Source: an uncultured Kiritimatiellota bacterium (GTDB taxonomy: Bacteria > Verrucomicrobiota > Kiritimatiellia > RFP12 > UBA1067). Taken from it: DNA of 24,694 bases. The position numbers and the translations under genes are program-made. The notes beneath the pieces are model-generated. The model had not been told where the DNA came from, searched no databases, and worked only from the letters and a program-made list of their open reading frames with translations. The DNA lies in NCBI GenBank assembly GCA_934635045.1, contig CAKTZA010000060.1, positions 1-24,694 on the forward strand, given 5' to 3'. Positions 24,053 through 24,694 of the stretch are shown in pieces; position 1 is the stretch's first letter, and every line of letters begins with the position of its first letter.

Positions 24053-24694
24053 ATGAGCGAACTCCTCAAGGCCTGTGCCCTCGCGGCGTCCGCCCTGCTG
24101 TGGGCGGTCGCCGTTGTCGCGTGGGTGGCGCGGCACGGGGCTTTCTCGTCCGTGCGGCGGGACTGGAGGGGCTGTCCCCGTGCGCGCAAGGGACTGGCGG
24201 CGATTGCTCTGGCGGCGGCCGTCGCGTGGGCAGGGGTAAAGCCGGGCGGAGAGGAAGCCGCGGATTCACACGGATTTGCATGGATTGAGGGGGCGGTGCC
24301 TACGGCGTTGAACGCGGAGGATTCTGAGGAACGGAGGCACGGAGATAGAGAAGAATGGGTGTCCATGAATCAACACGAATCGACACGAATCTCAATCCGT
24401 GACGATTCGTGTCAATTCGTGGACAAGAACTCGACGGGAGGGTTGGATGTTTCACACGGAGACACGGAGGCACGGAGAATCGTTTCTGAGGGGTGGGCTG
24501 AACGTCTCGAAGCGGACAGCGCCGTCGAAGGTTCGGCTTCGCTGAACGCCGCCCAAACCCTCCGTGCCTCCGTGGCTCCGTGTGAGGCATCCTCTGCAAA
24601 ATCCGATCAGGGATATTCCCTCTCTCGCATCGGGACGAACGAGGTCTTCTCCTTCGACCCGCCGGAGGGCGCTGTCATCGCCGAGAACTGGCGG
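24053..24694 (+). CDS. membrane-anchored protein, 3'-truncated by window edge, containing repeat-derived coding sequence
   Basis: From the ATG at 24053 the frame is open to the last base (214 codons). Residues about 4-26 (LLKACALAASALLWAVAVVA) and 46-63 (RKGLAAIALAAAVAWAG) are two membrane segments. Residues about 69-180 coincide with a cluster of short dispersed repeats and are hydrophilic and of low quality (REEWVSMNQHESTRISIRDD). After this, GTNEVFSFDPPEGAVIAENW looks like ordinary conserved sequence, so the repeats sit in a tolerated linker. The gene starts 33 bp after the esterase. An 8-codon ORF (ATG 24030) ends in TGA overlapping this ATG. Its function is not recognised. It may belong to the same large-protein family as the truncated gene at the window start, since both are rich in similar beta domains, but no overlap is available to test this. 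Confidence 0.65.
   Translation, partial: MSELLKACALAASALLWAVAVVAWVARHGAFSSVRRDWRGCPRARKGLAAIALAAAVAWAGVKPGGEEAADSHGFAWIEGAVPTALNAEDSEERRHGDREEWVSMNQHESTRISIRDDSCQFVDKNSTGGLDVSHGDTEARRIVSEGWAERLEADSAVEGSASLNAAQTLRASVAPCEASSAKSDQGYSLSRIGTNEVFSFDPPEGAVIAENWR
24258..24290 (+). repeat. dispersed repeat unit, 'cacggattt' type
   Basis: CGCGGATTCACACGGATTTG followed by CATGGATTGAGG. It has an internal echo (GGATT three times, ACACGGATTT) and is of a type I remember as scattered in PVC-like and other environmental genomes. Inside the open reading frame starting at 24053. Confidence 0.5.
24331..24344 (+). repeat. dispersed repeat unit, 'cacggag' type, first copy
   Basis: ACGGAGGCACGGAG is identical to 24464-24477 and, inverted, to 24560-24573. 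It is one of three copies within 245 bp and the only one outside the large inverted repeat. Confidence 0.7.
24374..24421 (+). repeat. inverted repeat, 'cacgaat' type, 18-bp arms
   Basis: Left arm 24374-24391 (CACGAATCGACACGAATC) and right arm 24404-24421 (GATTCGTGTCAATTCGTG) are inverted copies with one mismatch around a 12-nt loop. Outer bases GTCCA (24361-24365) and TGGAC (24420-24424) could pair as well. The structure is translated as part of the gene at 24053. Confidence 0.85.
24445..24592 (+). repeat. inverted repeat, 'cacggag' type, 33-bp arms
   Basis: Arms 24445-24477 and 24560-24592 are inverted copies matching at 30 of 33 positions; the inner 26 bp differ at one base. The core is GGAGGCACGGAG. 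The arms flank an 82-bp GC-rich centre. It may be a small non-autonomous or REP-like element, and it keeps the surrounding reading frame open. Confidence 0.85.

Noticed and set aside
24258..24592. CRISPR array
   Set aside because: Units are of three different types, in both orientations and irregularly spaced, with no regular spacers and no cas genes.
24300..24599. Minus-strand 99-codon ORF in the repeat cluster
   Set aside because: Its translation (for example PCLRV, RFVSIRVDSW) is just the repeats read backwards, a familiar type of spurious protein.
1..24694. Circular replicon, because the end and start could join into one gene
   Set aside because: Joining base 24694 to base 1 puts the left gene one base out of frame, no terminal overlap is present, and no replication or mobilisation gene is seen.

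Overview
The window is GC-rich and densely coding. It looks like a Gram-negative, polysaccharide-degrading member of the PVC group. My best guess is a Kiritimatiellota/Verrucomicrobiota-type genome, from the XylR-like regulator, large secreted glycosidases, a giant autotransporter-type beta-solenoid protein, no SusC/SusD pair, and short 'cacggag'/'cacgaat' repeats. The taxonomic call is inference; there is no rRNA or marker gene. I saw no tRNA, rRNA, CRISPR array or transposase.

Left region (1-3600): the 3' part of a large alpha/beta-hydrolase gene overlaps by 4 bases (ATGA) a gene for a secreted protein with an Ig-like N-terminal domain. Next comes a short-leader ORF that seems to be a degenerate relative of that second gene, broken where it meets the convergent regulator. 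The hydrolase 3' end and the second gene are visibly less GC-rich than the rest.

Central region (3636-22524): a carbohydrate-utilisation locus. A XylR-like regulator (periplasmic-binding-protein fold plus AraC-type helix-turn-helix) on the minus strand is divergent, across 92 bp, from six tightly spaced plus-strand genes: a GH2-type glycosidase, a very large GH42-like protein, a TIM-barrel protein of unassigned family, a 1517-residue beta-solenoid protein, a CE7-type acetylesterase and a GH5-like glycosidase with a C-terminal lectin-like domain. All six have N-terminal export signals, and no transporter or cytoplasmic sugar enzyme is present. The likely job is extracytoplasmic deacetylation and cleavage of an acetylated glycan; the substrate cannot be read from sequence.

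Right region (22577-24694): a sialate-O-acetylesterase-type SGNH esterase gene has its own promoter-like element and probably belongs to the same regulon. It is followed by the 5' part of a membrane-anchored protein gene that runs off the window. That ORF contains clustered dispersed repeats, including two inverted repeats, translated in frame.

Regulation: four genes at putative transcript starts have a -10-like hexamer (TATAAT, TATACT or CATAAT) only 6-11 nt before the ATG, implying leaderless or nearly leaderless mRNAs. Genes inside the operon carry purine-rich Shine-Dalgarno sequences. Other noteworthy structures are a 30-bp tandem duplication of the start region of the beta-solenoid gene, a 23-codon upstream ORF whose stop overlaps a possible start of the third glycosidase, and a 23-bp-period direct repeat in the divergent promoter region.
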